Below, piece after piece: positions 26,195 to 34,433 of a stretch of DNA of 49,799 nucleotides. Source of the stretch: Parapedobacter sp. SGR-10 (GTDB lineage Bacteria > Bacteroidota > Bacteroidia > Sphingobacteriales > Sphingobacteriaceae); contig NZ_JAAJTJ010000030.1 of NCBI RefSeq assembly GCF_011030405.1, positions 1 through 49,799 of the forward strand, given 5' to 3'. The first letter of the stretch is position 1. The number at the start of each line of letters is the position of its first letter. The notes beneath the pieces are model-generated. The model saw nothing but the letters and a program-made list of their open reading frames with translations, was not told the origin of the DNA and made no database searches. The translations under genes and the position numbers were made by a program.

Positions 26195-27487
26195 ATGATG
26201 AGTGAAGGTGTAGAAATTATTTCAGTAGACTCTGATTTTGAACGGGAAAAGTTAAGGTATCATTTCGGTTTTAAGGGGGGGTATCTAACCGAGCTTTGGC
26301 AAAACATTGTCCAGATCAAAAGTAAAGGAGGGTTTGAAGCTATCGGTATGGCCACGCAAAGTGTGTTGTATGGCGATGCGAATGTGTTTGCTTCTACCTC
26401 CGAGGCGGGAGGCAATGCATTGATGTATACCGTGACCAATAAGGCCCTACAGCAAATCATGAACCGTAAATTTGACGACCCTATACAGTTTTTGGATCAG
26501 ATCGTACCTGAATTGTATGAAACGGCGAAACAGATAACAGCTATAGAACAGCTGAATGTCAACTTTATCTATAATGCACTGTTGAGCGTAGACAATGCCT
26601 TGTGGTTGCTCTATGCGCAGGAAAATGGAGTGTCTACGTTTTACGAAATGCTTCCCAAGATTTATCGCGAATGTTTGTCCCATAAGAATGATAAAATTGC
26701 GGTAATGTACCAGATATCGTATGATATGCCGTTGGAATACATCAAAAAAGCGGCTGAAGATGGGTATTTTGTATTTAAGGTAAAAACGGGTTTTCCTGGT
26801 GATGACGAGGAGATGCTGCAAAAGGATATAGAAAGGCTGACAGAGGTTCATCGTATCTTGAAAGATGTGAGAACCTCTCAAACCGTCAATGGGAAGGTGT
26901 ATTATACAATGGATGCTAACGGAAGATATCCGAATAAGGCTTTGCTTAAACGATACCTGGACCATGCGAAGGAAATCGGCGCTTTCCCTCAGATCGTACT
27001 TTATGAGGAGCCTTTTGTGGAAGAGAACAATGAGGATGTGTCGGATCTGGGGATACTGATTGCAGCAGATGAGTGTGTACATAGTGAGGGAGATGCTTAT
27101 CGAAAAATTTCCCAGGGTTATAAAGCCTTTGTACTTAAAGGTATAGCCAAGACATTGAGCGAAACATTGAAGATCGCAAAGATAGCATACGAGCACGCTA
27201 TTCCCTGTTTATGTGCCGACCTCACCGTAAACCCTATATTGATAGACTGGAATAAAAATATTGCCGCGGCACTTCCGCCTTTTCCGGGCATCGGTATGGG
27301 ACTTATGGAGACGAATGGAGATATGAACTATGTGAACTGGGACATCATGAAAGCCCGGCATCCGCACTTTGGTGAAAAGTGGACAGAAGTTTCAAACGGA
27401 GTATTTGAGTTGGGAACCCGCTTTTATGAATGTGGTGGTGGAATTTTTTCTGTATCGGAATATTATAAGAATCTTTTTAAACGCTAA
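26195..27487 (+). CDS. Enolase-superfamily enzyme (mandelate racemase/muconate lactonizing type)
   Basis: The 430-residue product has no signal peptide and should be cytoplasmic. It shows the enolase-superfamily barrel residues: K195-x-K197 (FKVKTG) at the end of the second strand, metal ligands D240 (TMDANGRY), E271 (LYEEPF) and D292 (IAADEC), and K315 (FVLKG) on the opposite face. The pair of Lys residues resembles the muconate lactonizing/dipeptide epimerase subgroup more than the His-Asp mandelate racemase type. Members epimerise, racemise or dehydrate carboxylate substrates; here the natural substrate might be a sugar acid or an acyl amino acid released from the glycan. It begins a unit with its own operator-like site and is followed after 7 bp by a cupredoxin gene. 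Confidence 0.85.
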   Translation: MMSEGVEIISVDSDFEREKLRYHFGFKGGYLTELWQNIVQIKSKGGFEAIGMATQSVLYGDANVFASTSEAGGNALMYTVTNKALQQIMNRKFDDPIQFLDQIVPELYETAKQITAIEQLNVNFIYNALLSVDNALWLLYAQENGVSTFYEMLPKIYRECLSHKNDKIAVMYQISYDMPLEYIKKAAEDGYFVFKVKTGFPGDDEEMLQKDIERLTEVHRILKDVRTSQTVNGKVYYTMDANGRYPNKALLKRYLDHAKEIGAFPQIVLYEEPFVEENNEDVSDLGILIAADECVHSEGDAYRKISQGYKAFVLKGIAKTLSETLKIAKIAYEHAIPCLCADLTVNPILIDWNKNIAAALPPFPGIGMGLMETNGDMNYVNWDIMKARHPHFGEKWTEVSNGVFELGTRFYECGGGIFSVSEYYKNLFKR

Positions 27488-27494
27488 TAAAAAA

Positions 27495-28610
27495 ATGAAT
27501 ATGTACTTTGATTTGTCGATAAAACCTTTGAGATGGTGTGCCATCCTGGTTTTTGTAAGTGTATTGCTGCTTCCTAAGGCTCCCATGGCGCAGCAGAAGG
27601 CTTTGGAAATAGATATGACCGTGCTGCCCGGTTTGCAGTTTAGCCTGCCGAGGTTTCATGTAAAACCGGGGCAACAGGTCAAGCTAAAATTTAAGAATAC
27701 GGACGATATGGATCATAATTTTCTTATCGTCAAGCCCGGGAAGCGGGAAGGGGTGGTGAGTAAGGCCCTGGCTCTAGGTGCTGAAGGGCCGAAACAAAAC
27801 TATGTGCCAAAAGGCGATGACGTGCTATGGCATACAGTCACTCTTCATGATGGTCAGTCCGAGGTGTTGACTTTTATAGCGCCTAAGGAAGAAGGTGTGT
27901 ATCCATACGTGTGTACGCTGCCCGGACATGGTTTTGTGATGTATGGGGCTATGTATGTCAACTCAACAGGTAAGATGCCACCTATCGAAAAGGACAATAA
28001 TATTCCTCCGAATAGACAAAAGGCAGAAGCAGGACACGATCACGCCCACCATCAGTCCCACCCTTATGCGTTAAAGGCACCCTATCTGTATCGGACGTAT
28101 GTCGAAGGGGCTGGCCCTGCAGCTATTGCTGTGCACTTACCGGCTCAACTTTCGTACTGCTGGGATGCCGGGGTATGCAAATTGAGATTCGCATGGCAAG
28201 GTGATTTTTTGGATAATACGGCTATTTGGAAAGGGCACAAGGATGCGCGCTCAGTGATTTTGGGCGATGTGTTTTACAGGGAGGACAAGAGGGCTGTCCT
28301 GGGAATAGGAGATGTTGCGCAGGAGAAGCCTCGGTTCAAAGGTTATAAAATAGTGGATGGTGGATATCCGGAATTTCATTATGTCATCAATGGCGTAGAC
28401 GTGTTCGAACTGATAAAAGAACTGAAGAACGGAGGAGGTGTTGTCCGTTCTTTCCGAATCCCACAGCTGAAAGATCAGGTCCGTTTTGCCTACACGCCAA
28501 CCGATGCGGTACGCTATTACTATGAAGGAAAAGAATTGTCTACAGATATTTTGGAATTGAGTGCTCAGGCAGGGAAGCAATTTGCTGTCGAAGTACGTAT
28601 GTCGAATTAA
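27495..28610 (+). CDS. Secreted cupredoxin (azurin/auracyanin-like) with C-terminal domain
   Basis: The 371-residue product has a signal peptide (ends APMAQQ), an azurin-like domain (about 38-155) and a C-terminal domain (about 190-371) joined by a His-rich linker (HDHAHHQSH). The type-1 copper ligands are complete: H74 (MDHNF), C140, H145 and M149 in CTLPGHGFVM, with the same C+5 and C+9 spacing as azurin. It is therefore probably an electron carrier outside the cytoplasm. A longer frame from 27369 overlaps the enolase gene and would hide the signal peptide, so the ATG at 27495 was chosen. The next gene, 11 bp downstream, encodes a sugar-dehydrogenase-like propeller, suggesting a redox pair. 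Confidence 0.85.
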   Translation: MNMYFDLSIKPLRWCAILVFVSVLLLPKAPMAQQKALEIDMTVLPGLQFSLPRFHVKPGQQVKLKFKNTDDMDHNFLIVKPGKREGVVSKALALGAEGPKQNYVPKGDDVLWHTVTLHDGQSEVLTFIAPKEEGVYPYVCTLPGHGFVMYGAMYVNSTGKMPPIEKDNNIPPNRQKAEAGHDHAHHQSHPYALKAPYLYRTYVEGAGPAAIAVHLPAQLSYCWDAGVCKLRFAWQGDFLDNTAIWKGHKDARSVILGDVFYREDKRAVLGIGDVAQEKPRFKGYKIVDGGYPEFHYVINGVDVFELIKELKNGGGVVRSFRIPQLKDQVRFAYTPTDAVRYYYEGKELSTDILELSAQAGKQFAVEVRMSN

Positions 28611-28621
28611 GTTTTGTATAG

Positions 28622-30100
28622 ATGAAAAGTTTAATTTTGTTGTCCAGCCTGGTATTCTCGCTGGCTTTATGTCAATCTACGCGAAAAGAAGCGCCGGAAT
28701 CGTATATAATCGAAACTATCCCTATGCCAGAGGGACTTACAGCCGAAGTAGCCGCTTTGGAATTTTTGCCGGACGGCAGATTGGTGGCTGCCTTTATGCG
28801 TGGTGAGATCATGATCTTTGATCCTCAAAAAAAGGAATGGAAATTGTTTGCCACCGGTTTGCAAGAACCTTTAGGAATGTTGGTGGTCGACGAAAATGAA
28901 CTGTTGGTCATGCAGCTCCCGGAGCTGACACGTATAAAGGACACAGACGGCGACGGGCTGGCAGATTCCTACGAGACGGTGTATGATGGTTTTGGCATGA
29001 CCGGAAACTATCATGAATTTACATACGGACCTGTGAAGGACAAGCAAGGGAATCTATATATCGCGCTCAATTCCTCGTCGTCCGGCGGAGGGATAGCAGA
29101 AGAAGTACGGGGAGAGTTGAACATGGATGGCAAAGGGCAGGGTAGAGCTATGTTTTCCGTGGTACCTTATAGAGGGTGGGTGATAAAGATCACTCCTCAG
29201 GGAGAGGTCGTGCCATTTGCTTCGGGATTCCGTTCGCCTAATGGTCTGCTCATCGATGACCATAACCGTTTGTTGGTGACTGACAACCAGGGTGACTGGG
29301 TGGGTTCAAGCCACTTGTATCATGTAGAGGAAGGAGGTTTTTACGGTCATCCGGCGAGTCTGGTTTGGGATAAAAACTGGCACAACGGCAATCCTTTTGA
29401 GTGGCCTGTCGATTCGTTGAACAATCTAAGGGAAAAACCGACCGTAATTTTCCCACACAATGTTATTGCCAATTCGCCAACGCAACCCCTTGTGATCAGA
29501 GAGGGTATGCATATGGATCATTTTAAAGGGCAGTTGATCGTTGGGGAAATGAATACAGAACGTTTGGTCCGGGTCATGCTCGAGGAGGTCAACGGTGTCG
29601 TACAGGGAGCCGTGACACCTTTTATCGACGGACAGGGATTGAGAAAAGGCAACAACCGTCTGGCTATTGCTCCCGACGGAAGTCTGTGGGTGGGCCAATC
29701 GGATCATGGATGGTTAGGTGACAGAGGAATACAAAAAATAACTGCTACCAATAAAGTCCCGTTTGATGTAAAGGATATCAAACTCGATAAAGATGGTTTT
29801 GATCTGACCTTTACAAAAGGTTTTTCTGTCCCGAAAGGAACGGACCTTTCATCATGGCTGAAGATCAAAAAGTATCACTATCATTACCACGCCAAATACG
29901 GTTCGGACAGAGTCGATGAGCAGGAGGTCGTGGTGAAAGGATTTAAGCCGAAGGCTGGAAACACTACACTGTCTTTGCAGCTGGACGAGGTAAACGAAGG
30001 GTCTATTTATGAAATCACTATAGACACGCTGCTTGCCAAGGGTCAGCAAGATACATTGACTAATAAAATAGTGGCGTATACGGTCAAAAAGGCTAGATAA
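28622..30100 (+). CDS. Secreted sorbosone/PQQ-type sugar dehydrogenase-like propeller
   Basis: The 492-residue product starts with a signal sequence (LALC at Cys17 is a weak lipobox) and resembles the PQQ-dependent glucose/sorbosone dehydrogenase propeller family. Supporting motifs are EPLGMLVVDENELLV, the D107-x-D109-x-D111 loop in DTDGDGLAD, FASGFRSPNGLLIDD and RLAIAPDGSLWVGQ. There is no CxxCH haem motif, so electrons would leave through a partner such as the cupredoxin encoded just upstream. The C-terminal 110 residues form a beta domain of unknown role. Oxidation of a sugar aldehyde or hydroxyl from the target glycan is a reasonable but untested idea; some relatives lack enzymatic activity. 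Confidence 0.75.
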   Translation: MKSLILLSSLVFSLALCQSTRKEAPESYIIETIPMPEGLTAEVAALEFLPDGRLVAAFMRGEIMIFDPQKKEWKLFATGLQEPLGMLVVDENELLVMQLPELTRIKDTDGDGLADSYETVYDGFGMTGNYHEFTYGPVKDKQGNLYIALNSSSSGGGIAEEVRGELNMDGKGQGRAMFSVVPYRGWVIKITPQGEVVPFASGFRSPNGLLIDDHNRLLVTDNQGDWVGSSHLYHVEEGGFYGHPASLVWDKNWHNGNPFEWPVDSLNNLREKPTVIFPHNVIANSPTQPLVIREGMHMDHFKGQLIVGEMNTERLVRVMLEEVNGVVQGAVTPFIDGQGLRKGNNRLAIAPDGSLWVGQSDHGWLGDRGIQKITATNKVPFDVKDIKLDKDGFDLTFTKGFSVPKGTDLSSWLKIKKYHYHYHAKYGSDRVDEQEVVVKGFKPKAGNTTLSLQLDEVNEGSIYEITIDTLLAKGQQDTLTNKIVAYTVKKAR

Positions 30101-30110
30101 AAAAACGTTC

Positions 30111-30227
30111 CAAGCTACACGTACTATCCGTAGGGCAGTACGTGTAACTTGAAAGCATATCCTGTCGCAAGTTTTCCTGCGGAGAGCTCTCCGCTAGCCA
30201 GCGGATCGGTTAACGAAGTGTAGCTTG
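30111..30227. repeat. Palindrome-rich intergenic element
   Basis: CAAGCTACACGTACT (30111-30125) pairs with AGTACGTGTAACTTG (30137-30151) with one mismatch. The outer ten bases CAAGCTACAC also match GTGTAGCTTG at 30218-30227 perfectly, so two exclusive foldings exist. Between them is a perfect 16-bp palindrome, GCGGAGAGCTCTCCGC, at 30179-30194. It separates the dehydrogenase-like gene from the nitrilase gene and may serve as terminator or be a small mobile repeat. Confidence 0.55.
30207..30216. promoter_or_regulatory. Weak operator-like sequence before the nitrilase gene
   Basis: CGGTTAACGA is identical to ten bases of the site at 32906-32915 and matches one half of the perfect palindrome at 37331. 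The other half is not conserved, so this is only a candidate. Confidence 0.3.
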
Positions 30228-30293
30228 TGACCATTTAGTCGGAACGAAATCATGCACGACGGATAAAGTAACTGGATGAAAGGAGACTTAAAA

Positions 30294-31316
30294 ATGGAAC
30301 AACAACTAAAAAGAGGGATTATACCAGTGCTGCTGTGTGTTCTTTTGTGTGGTACAGGTCTTTTGGATACGGCCAATGCCGCCAACCGGATACGGGTGGC
30401 TACCATTGGTGAGAGGGCACCCACACTGGACAAAAGCGCAGGATACCAAAAGATGGTCCAACAGATGATTGCATTTTGGAAACAGCAGCTGGACCAGGTC
30501 ATTCACGATAAGCCTGACCTGATCGTCGTGCCTGAGAATGCCGATTTCCCATGGGGACTGACACGTGCGGAAAAAGACGAATACATCAAAGTCCGCAGAA
30601 ACCAGGTTCTTGATTTCTTTGCCTCTGTAGCGAAATCAACAGGTTCTTATCTGGTTTATAGTATGAACCGCTATGACGAGAAAGGGCTATTGCGAAATAC
30701 CGGTGTGCTGCTGGGGCGTAACGGGGAAACAGTCGGTATGTATGACAAGAACTACCCCACTATCAAAGAAATGGAGGCAGGAATCAGACCCGGCACACGT
30801 GTGCCGATTTTTGATTGTGACTTCGGGAAGCTAGCTATCGCCATCTGCTATGACCTGAACTTTGACGAGTTAAGGGAGCAGTACGCAGCCTTGGATCCGG
30901 ATGTGATCGTCTTCCCTTCCGCCTATCACGGCGGGTTTGTGCAGAGCGTATGGGCCTATACCTGTCGGGCATTTTTCGTCGGGGCGATCAGTGGCCGGGG
31001 GGCGCACTCCCAAGTCAGAAATCCGTTGGGAGAGGTTGTTGCCAGCTCGACAAATTATTTTAATTATGCTGTTGCCGATATAAATCTCGACTACAGAATC
31101 GTACACCTTGATTATCACCGGGGGAAACTGAAAGATCTGAAGAAAAAATACGGCAGCACCGTACAGATCAAAGATCCCGGAGAGCTCGGTGTATTGCTTG
31201 TGACCAGCGAAAATGAAAGCATCGGTATAGCAGAGATGTTAAAAGAGTTTGGTATCGAAACCGTGGATGATTATTTCAAGCGGTCGCAGCTCGTTAAAAA
31301 ACAAAATGAACTTTAG
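30294..31316 (+). CDS. Secreted nitrilase-superfamily amidohydrolase, copy 1
   Basis: The 340-residue product belongs to the carbon-nitrogen hydrolase (nitrilase) superfamily. The catalytic triad is complete: E81 in VVPEN, K152 in YDKNYPT and C185 in AIAICYDLNF. Most members are cytoplasmic, but this one has a signal peptide with a cleavage site after DTANA, so it acts outside the cytoplasm. Family chemistry is hydrolysis of amide or nitrile C-N bonds; the substrate here is unknown, and an amide on the target glycan is one idea. AGGAG at 30281-30285 lies 8 bases before the ATG at 30294, which I prefer over the ATG at 30276; the same start aligns with copy 2. Its stop is 14 bp from the stop of the convergent PL6 gene. 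Confidence 0.9.
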   Translation: MEQQLKRGIIPVLLCVLLCGTGLLDTANAANRIRVATIGERAPTLDKSAGYQKMVQQMIAFWKQQLDQVIHDKPDLIVVPENADFPWGLTRAEKDEYIKVRRNQVLDFFASVAKSTGSYLVYSMNRYDEKGLLRNTGVLLGRNGETVGMYDKNYPTIKEMEAGIRPGTRVPIFDCDFGKLAIAICYDLNFDELREQYAALDPDVIVFPSAYHGGFVQSVWAYTCRAFFVGAISGRGAHSQVRNPLGEVVASSTNYFNYAVADINLDYRIVHLDYHRGKLKDLKKKYGSTVQIKDPGELGVLLVTSENESIGIAEMLKEFGIETVDDYFKRSQLVKKQNEL

Positions 31317-31330
31317 GAAGATAAATACCG

Positions 31331-32728
31331 TCAATTGATCCAGGTTGGCCCGACTTCATTCTTTTGCAATGGCGGAGCCAATAGATTGTTCTTGAGCGGG
31401 CTACCTGTATTGTAGTGATAGGCGCTATCTGATCCAAGTGTCAATAGCGGATCTTCTATGGATATTCCAGGTATGTTCTTAAGGCCTTCTACATTCCCGT
31501 TAAAAAACAGATTACCCTCATAAATAATTTCTCCTTTGGGTGCTTCTAAGACCTCGATCAGTGGGGTGGTACTGGTATTTCCGATAATCACATTTTGTTT
31601 GTAGGTAATATTTTCAACGGGTATAGCCATCTCTACATCGGGCATGCCAGCTACCTGACCTTTCTGGCCGATACATATATTTTTATCATTATCAATAAGC
31701 GTATTGTTAGCAATCAAAATATTTTTGGTGGGATAATAGCTCCCTTTTCCGGGATAATTATTCGCGTCGCCCTGATATAAAGTAATGGCAGGCTTGCCTC
31801 TTCTTCGGGTTCCCTGTATATAGTTGTTGCGGATGATATGATTCTCTCCGATAACTAGAATTCCTCCCGTATAGTTGTCACGCAATCCCGGAAAGATATA
31901 ATTGCCCTCTATTAAATTATTGTTGCCATGCCTTATCGTGATGCTTCCCGAAGCTTTGATAAATGTATTGCCGCGAATGATGTTTCCGCTTGATTTAATG
32001 TTGATGATTTTGCCTATCCCCAGCATATTTTCGAAGATATTTGATTCAACAACTGTGGCAGAAGAAGATGAAGCATTCGTGCCATCTCCTATGCGAATGG
32101 CTATAGCTCCACCCAGGCCAATGCTTGGCATATCTTTGAAATGATTATGATCTATGCGATGGTGATTGGCATCATCCGTCGGGCGCCAGACAATCATAAG
32201 TACACTTCTGCTGACTTTCCCCTCAAACAAGCTGTGGTCTACTTGGTTATGCTTCCCATACAATCCTATCCAGACATCGGTTCCGCTTTCTTTGTTAAAT
32301 TTCGATATCGCAATATTGGTAATGCGGCAGTGATTCGCATGCGTTTTTCCATCTCGGAACTCAATGAGATGAAAATTCCGTGAGGAATGTCCGTTTTTGA
32401 AATGAAGCCCCTCCACTATGAGATACTCTCCTGCAAGGCGTAATGAAGATGCTCCCGAGATGATAACCTGTCCTGCTGTTTCGGCCTTTAAAGTGATTGG
32501 TTTGTTTTCTGCTCCTCGGCTTTTAAATACAATATCAATGTTGTTCCATATCCCGTTTTTCATAATTATTATGTCTCCCGGAACGGACTTACCGATCGCA
32601 TCAACAAGCTCCGCTTCATTGGTTACAAAATGCTCGCTTGAAACAAGGCGACGCGGACTAGATGATGTCAATGTTATAAATATCACAAATACAGACAGTA
32701 ATCGTGTTATATAATGTAAGCTGCTCAT
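31331..32728 (-). CDS. PL6-family polysaccharide lyase, I-x-K variant
   Basis: This 465-residue PL6 beta-helix lyase is the only major gene on the minus strand. The N-terminus is a signal sequence. The catalytic pair K245 and R266 is present with the 21-residue spacing, and RHGN is intact. However, the positions that hold the Ca2+ ligands in other PL6 enzymes (seven and five before the Lys) are I238 and K240 (LGIGK) instead of two Glu. The Lys may replace calcium as neutraliser of the substrate carboxylate, as in calcium-independent PL6 enzymes; this is inference. It shares long identical blocks (FKDMPSIGLGGA, NMLGIGKIINIKS) with the lyase at 47312. Its promoter lies in the divergent region with two operator-like sites, and it converges on the nitrilase gene. 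Confidence 0.9.
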   Translation of the reverse strand: MSSLHYITRLLSVFVIFITLTSSSPRRLVSSEHFVTNEAELVDAIGKSVPGDIIIMKNGIWNNIDIVFKSRGAENKPITLKAETAGQVIISGASSLRLAGEYLIVEGLHFKNGHSSRNFHLIEFRDGKTHANHCRITNIAISKFNKESGTDVWIGLYGKHNQVDHSLFEGKVSRSVLMIVWRPTDDANHHRIDHNHFKDMPSIGLGGAIAIRIGDGTNASSSSATVVESNIFENMLGIGKIINIKSSGNIIRGNTFIKASGSITIRHGNNNLIEGNYIFPGLRDNYTGGILVIGENHIIRNNYIQGTRRRGKPAITLYQGDANNYPGKGSYYPTKNILIANNTLIDNDKNICIGQKGQVAGMPDVEMAIPVENITYKQNVIIGNTSTTPLIEVLEAPKGEIIYEGNLFFNGNVEGLKNIPGISIEDPLLTLGSDSAYHYNTGSPLKNNLLAPPLQKNEVGPTWIN

Positions 32729-32876
32729 ATTGTTTTATTATAAAAAATGTGGAATATTTTTAAATACATCTTATTCGTTGGTAAAAGTAACAAATATTGT
32801 ATTGCCTGAAAATATATTTTAAACTGCCGGCAATATTACTTGGAAACTTAGAAATAAGTTACTACTTTAGTATTTC

Positions 32877-32888
32877 GGTATCGTTACC
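32877..32888. promoter_or_regulatory. LacI-type operator-like palindrome in the divergent promoter region
   Basis: GGTATCGTTACC within TCGGTATCGTTACCGA; the two 8-base arms match at 7 of 8 positions. It lies 149 bases before the minus-strand PL6 start and 65 bases before the plus-strand beta-helix gene. Confidence 0.6.
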
Positions 32889-32907
32889 GAGATGAAGATG
32901 CAGACCG

Positions 32908-32919
32908 GTTAACGATAAT
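32908..32919. promoter_or_regulatory. Second operator-like site in the divergent promoter region
   Basis: GTTAACGATAAT: a perfect left half and a degenerate right half. Its centre is 31 bp from the neighbouring site, close to three helical turns, which would place two bound dimers on one face. Confidence 0.4.
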
Positions 32920-32952
32920 AATTATGATAAAATAGGACCCAAATATTGATGT

Positions 32953-34383
32953 ATGTTTGAATTTAAATTTCGTTTCATTATTCTGATCTGTGCGCTCTTC
33001 TGTACAGTGACCTCCCCAAGCATGGCAATAGACGTCAAAGATTTCGGTGCCAAAGGTGATGGAAAGGCAGATGATACAAATGCGATTATCGCCGCGATCA
33101 GCGGTGCTGTTGACGGGCATGTGGAATTTACAAAGGGTCTGTATAAGATAAGCAGAACCATTGAGGTCAAGCTCGGTGAGACGGGGCCCTTAAGTATTTC
33201 CGGTGCAGGAGGGACAGGGAGTGTGATTATGACGGGCGAAGGGCCTGCTTTTCGATTTATCGGATCACATGAGGGGTCAGCCCTTCCGTCTACGGTCAAG
33301 CCGATCGTTTGGGAGAAAGAGAGAATGCCCACAATTTATGATCTGGAAATTATCGGCGCACATAAAGATGCCGATGGGTTGGAATTTCGAAACACCATGC
33401 AACCGACAGTAAGAGGACTGCTCATTCGGGATGTTCGCACTGGTGTTCATTTAGTTTCAAGAAATAGAAATATCATTATCGCGGATTGTCATATCTATAA
33501 TGCAAGTGGTATCGGGATCTTTCTAGATCAGGTCAACATCCATCAATTCATTATCAGCAATAGTCACATCAGTTATTGTAAGCAAGGTGGAATTAAAGTA
33601 GCCGGAGGTAATATCAGAAATTTTCAGATCACGGGCAATGATATCGAGTACAACTGTGATCCTGAAGGTATAGTTTCTGCAGACATATGGATAGATTGCA
33701 GCAAACCGGGAAGCAGTGTCCGGGAAGGGACTATCTCCGGAAATACCATACAAGCTATCTATAGTCCGAATGGGGCGAATATCCGTTTCATCGGGCAGGA
33801 AGGTAATCCGCGCAAGATTGGTCTATGGAGTATTACCGGGAATCATATCAGTGCGCAGGATATTAATATCCACCTCCAGCAGACGCGGGGTATCAACATT
33901 ACAGGAAATAGTTTTATACGTGGCTTTAACCGTAATATTGTGATCGAAAACAGCGAGAACATCGTTGTGGGTAATAATGTGATGGACCGAAATGAAGATT
34001 ATTATAGTGCCACCGATTCCACGGCGGTGGGCGGGGTCTCCATTGCTAATTCCCGCAATATCATTTTCAGCAGTAATATTCTAGAAGGGGCGGAAGCCGG
34101 AAACGAGCAAGCAGGAGGAGCATTAACGATCAATAATAGCCGTCATATCACCATCAACAATAATCAGATTACCGACCCGAAGTTTCAGGGGATTCATATA
34201 AATAATAGTGCTGGAGTTATGGTAAGCGCATGTATGGTGACGGAAAATCGGCAAATTCCAAGAATGTTGTCCGGGATTTTAGTCACCGGAGCATGCCCTG
34301 ACACCGTGGTTCGCGGTAACCGTGTAGATAACGGTAAGAGCGGGAGGATAAAAAATAAAGCTACAGGTGCGATTATTGAATAA
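32953..34383 (+). CDS. Secreted pectate-lyase-superfamily beta-helix protein
   Basis: The 476-residue product has a signal peptide (ends SPSMA) and then the DVKDFGAKGDGKADDTNAI motif that opens the pectate_lyase_3/GH28-like beta-helix superfamily. The remainder shows regular coils of about 22-25 residues with stacked Asn and Ile (NIRNFQITGNDI, RGINITGNSF, NIVVGNNV). The family includes lyases, glycosidases and epimerases, so the reaction cannot be set from the sequence alone. C5-epimerase-like folds also contain this pattern. It is the first gene of a three-gene run with two PL6 lyases, so action on the same uronate polymer is likely. Confidence 0.78.
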   Translation: MFEFKFRFIILICALFCTVTSPSMAIDVKDFGAKGDGKADDTNAIIAAISGAVDGHVEFTKGLYKISRTIEVKLGETGPLSISGAGGTGSVIMTGEGPAFRFIGSHEGSALPSTVKPIVWEKERMPTIYDLEIIGAHKDADGLEFRNTMQPTVRGLLIRDVRTGVHLVSRNRNIIIADCHIYNASGIGIFLDQVNIHQFIISNSHISYCKQGGIKVAGGNIRNFQITGNDIEYNCDPEGIVSADIWIDCSKPGSSVREGTISGNTIQAIYSPNGANIRFIGQEGNPRKIGLWSITGNHISAQDINIHLQQTRGINITGNSFIRGFNRNIVIENSENIVVGNNVMDRNEDYYSATDSTAVGGVSIANSRNIIFSSNILEGAEAGNEQAGGALTINNSRHITINNNQITDPKFQGIHINNSAGVMVSACMVTENRQIPRMLSGILVTGACPDTVVRGNRVDNGKSGRIKNKATGAIIE

Positions 34384-34433
34384 TACCCGGATCAAGTTTT
34401 TATTGGAATCGATTAATTTTTAAATAACAATTC

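Noticed and set aside
26447..27196. Antisense frame of 249 codons
   Set aside because: It is opposite the enolase-superfamily gene, whose catalytic residues are all present; the antisense translation has no domain-like pattern.
27369..27494. N-terminal extension of the cupredoxin gene
   Set aside because: It would overlap the enolase gene and place about 42 residues before a normal signal peptide.
28622..30100. Haem-containing cytochrome fusion
   Set aside because: No CxxCH motif is present in the dehydrogenase-like protein or its cupredoxin neighbour.
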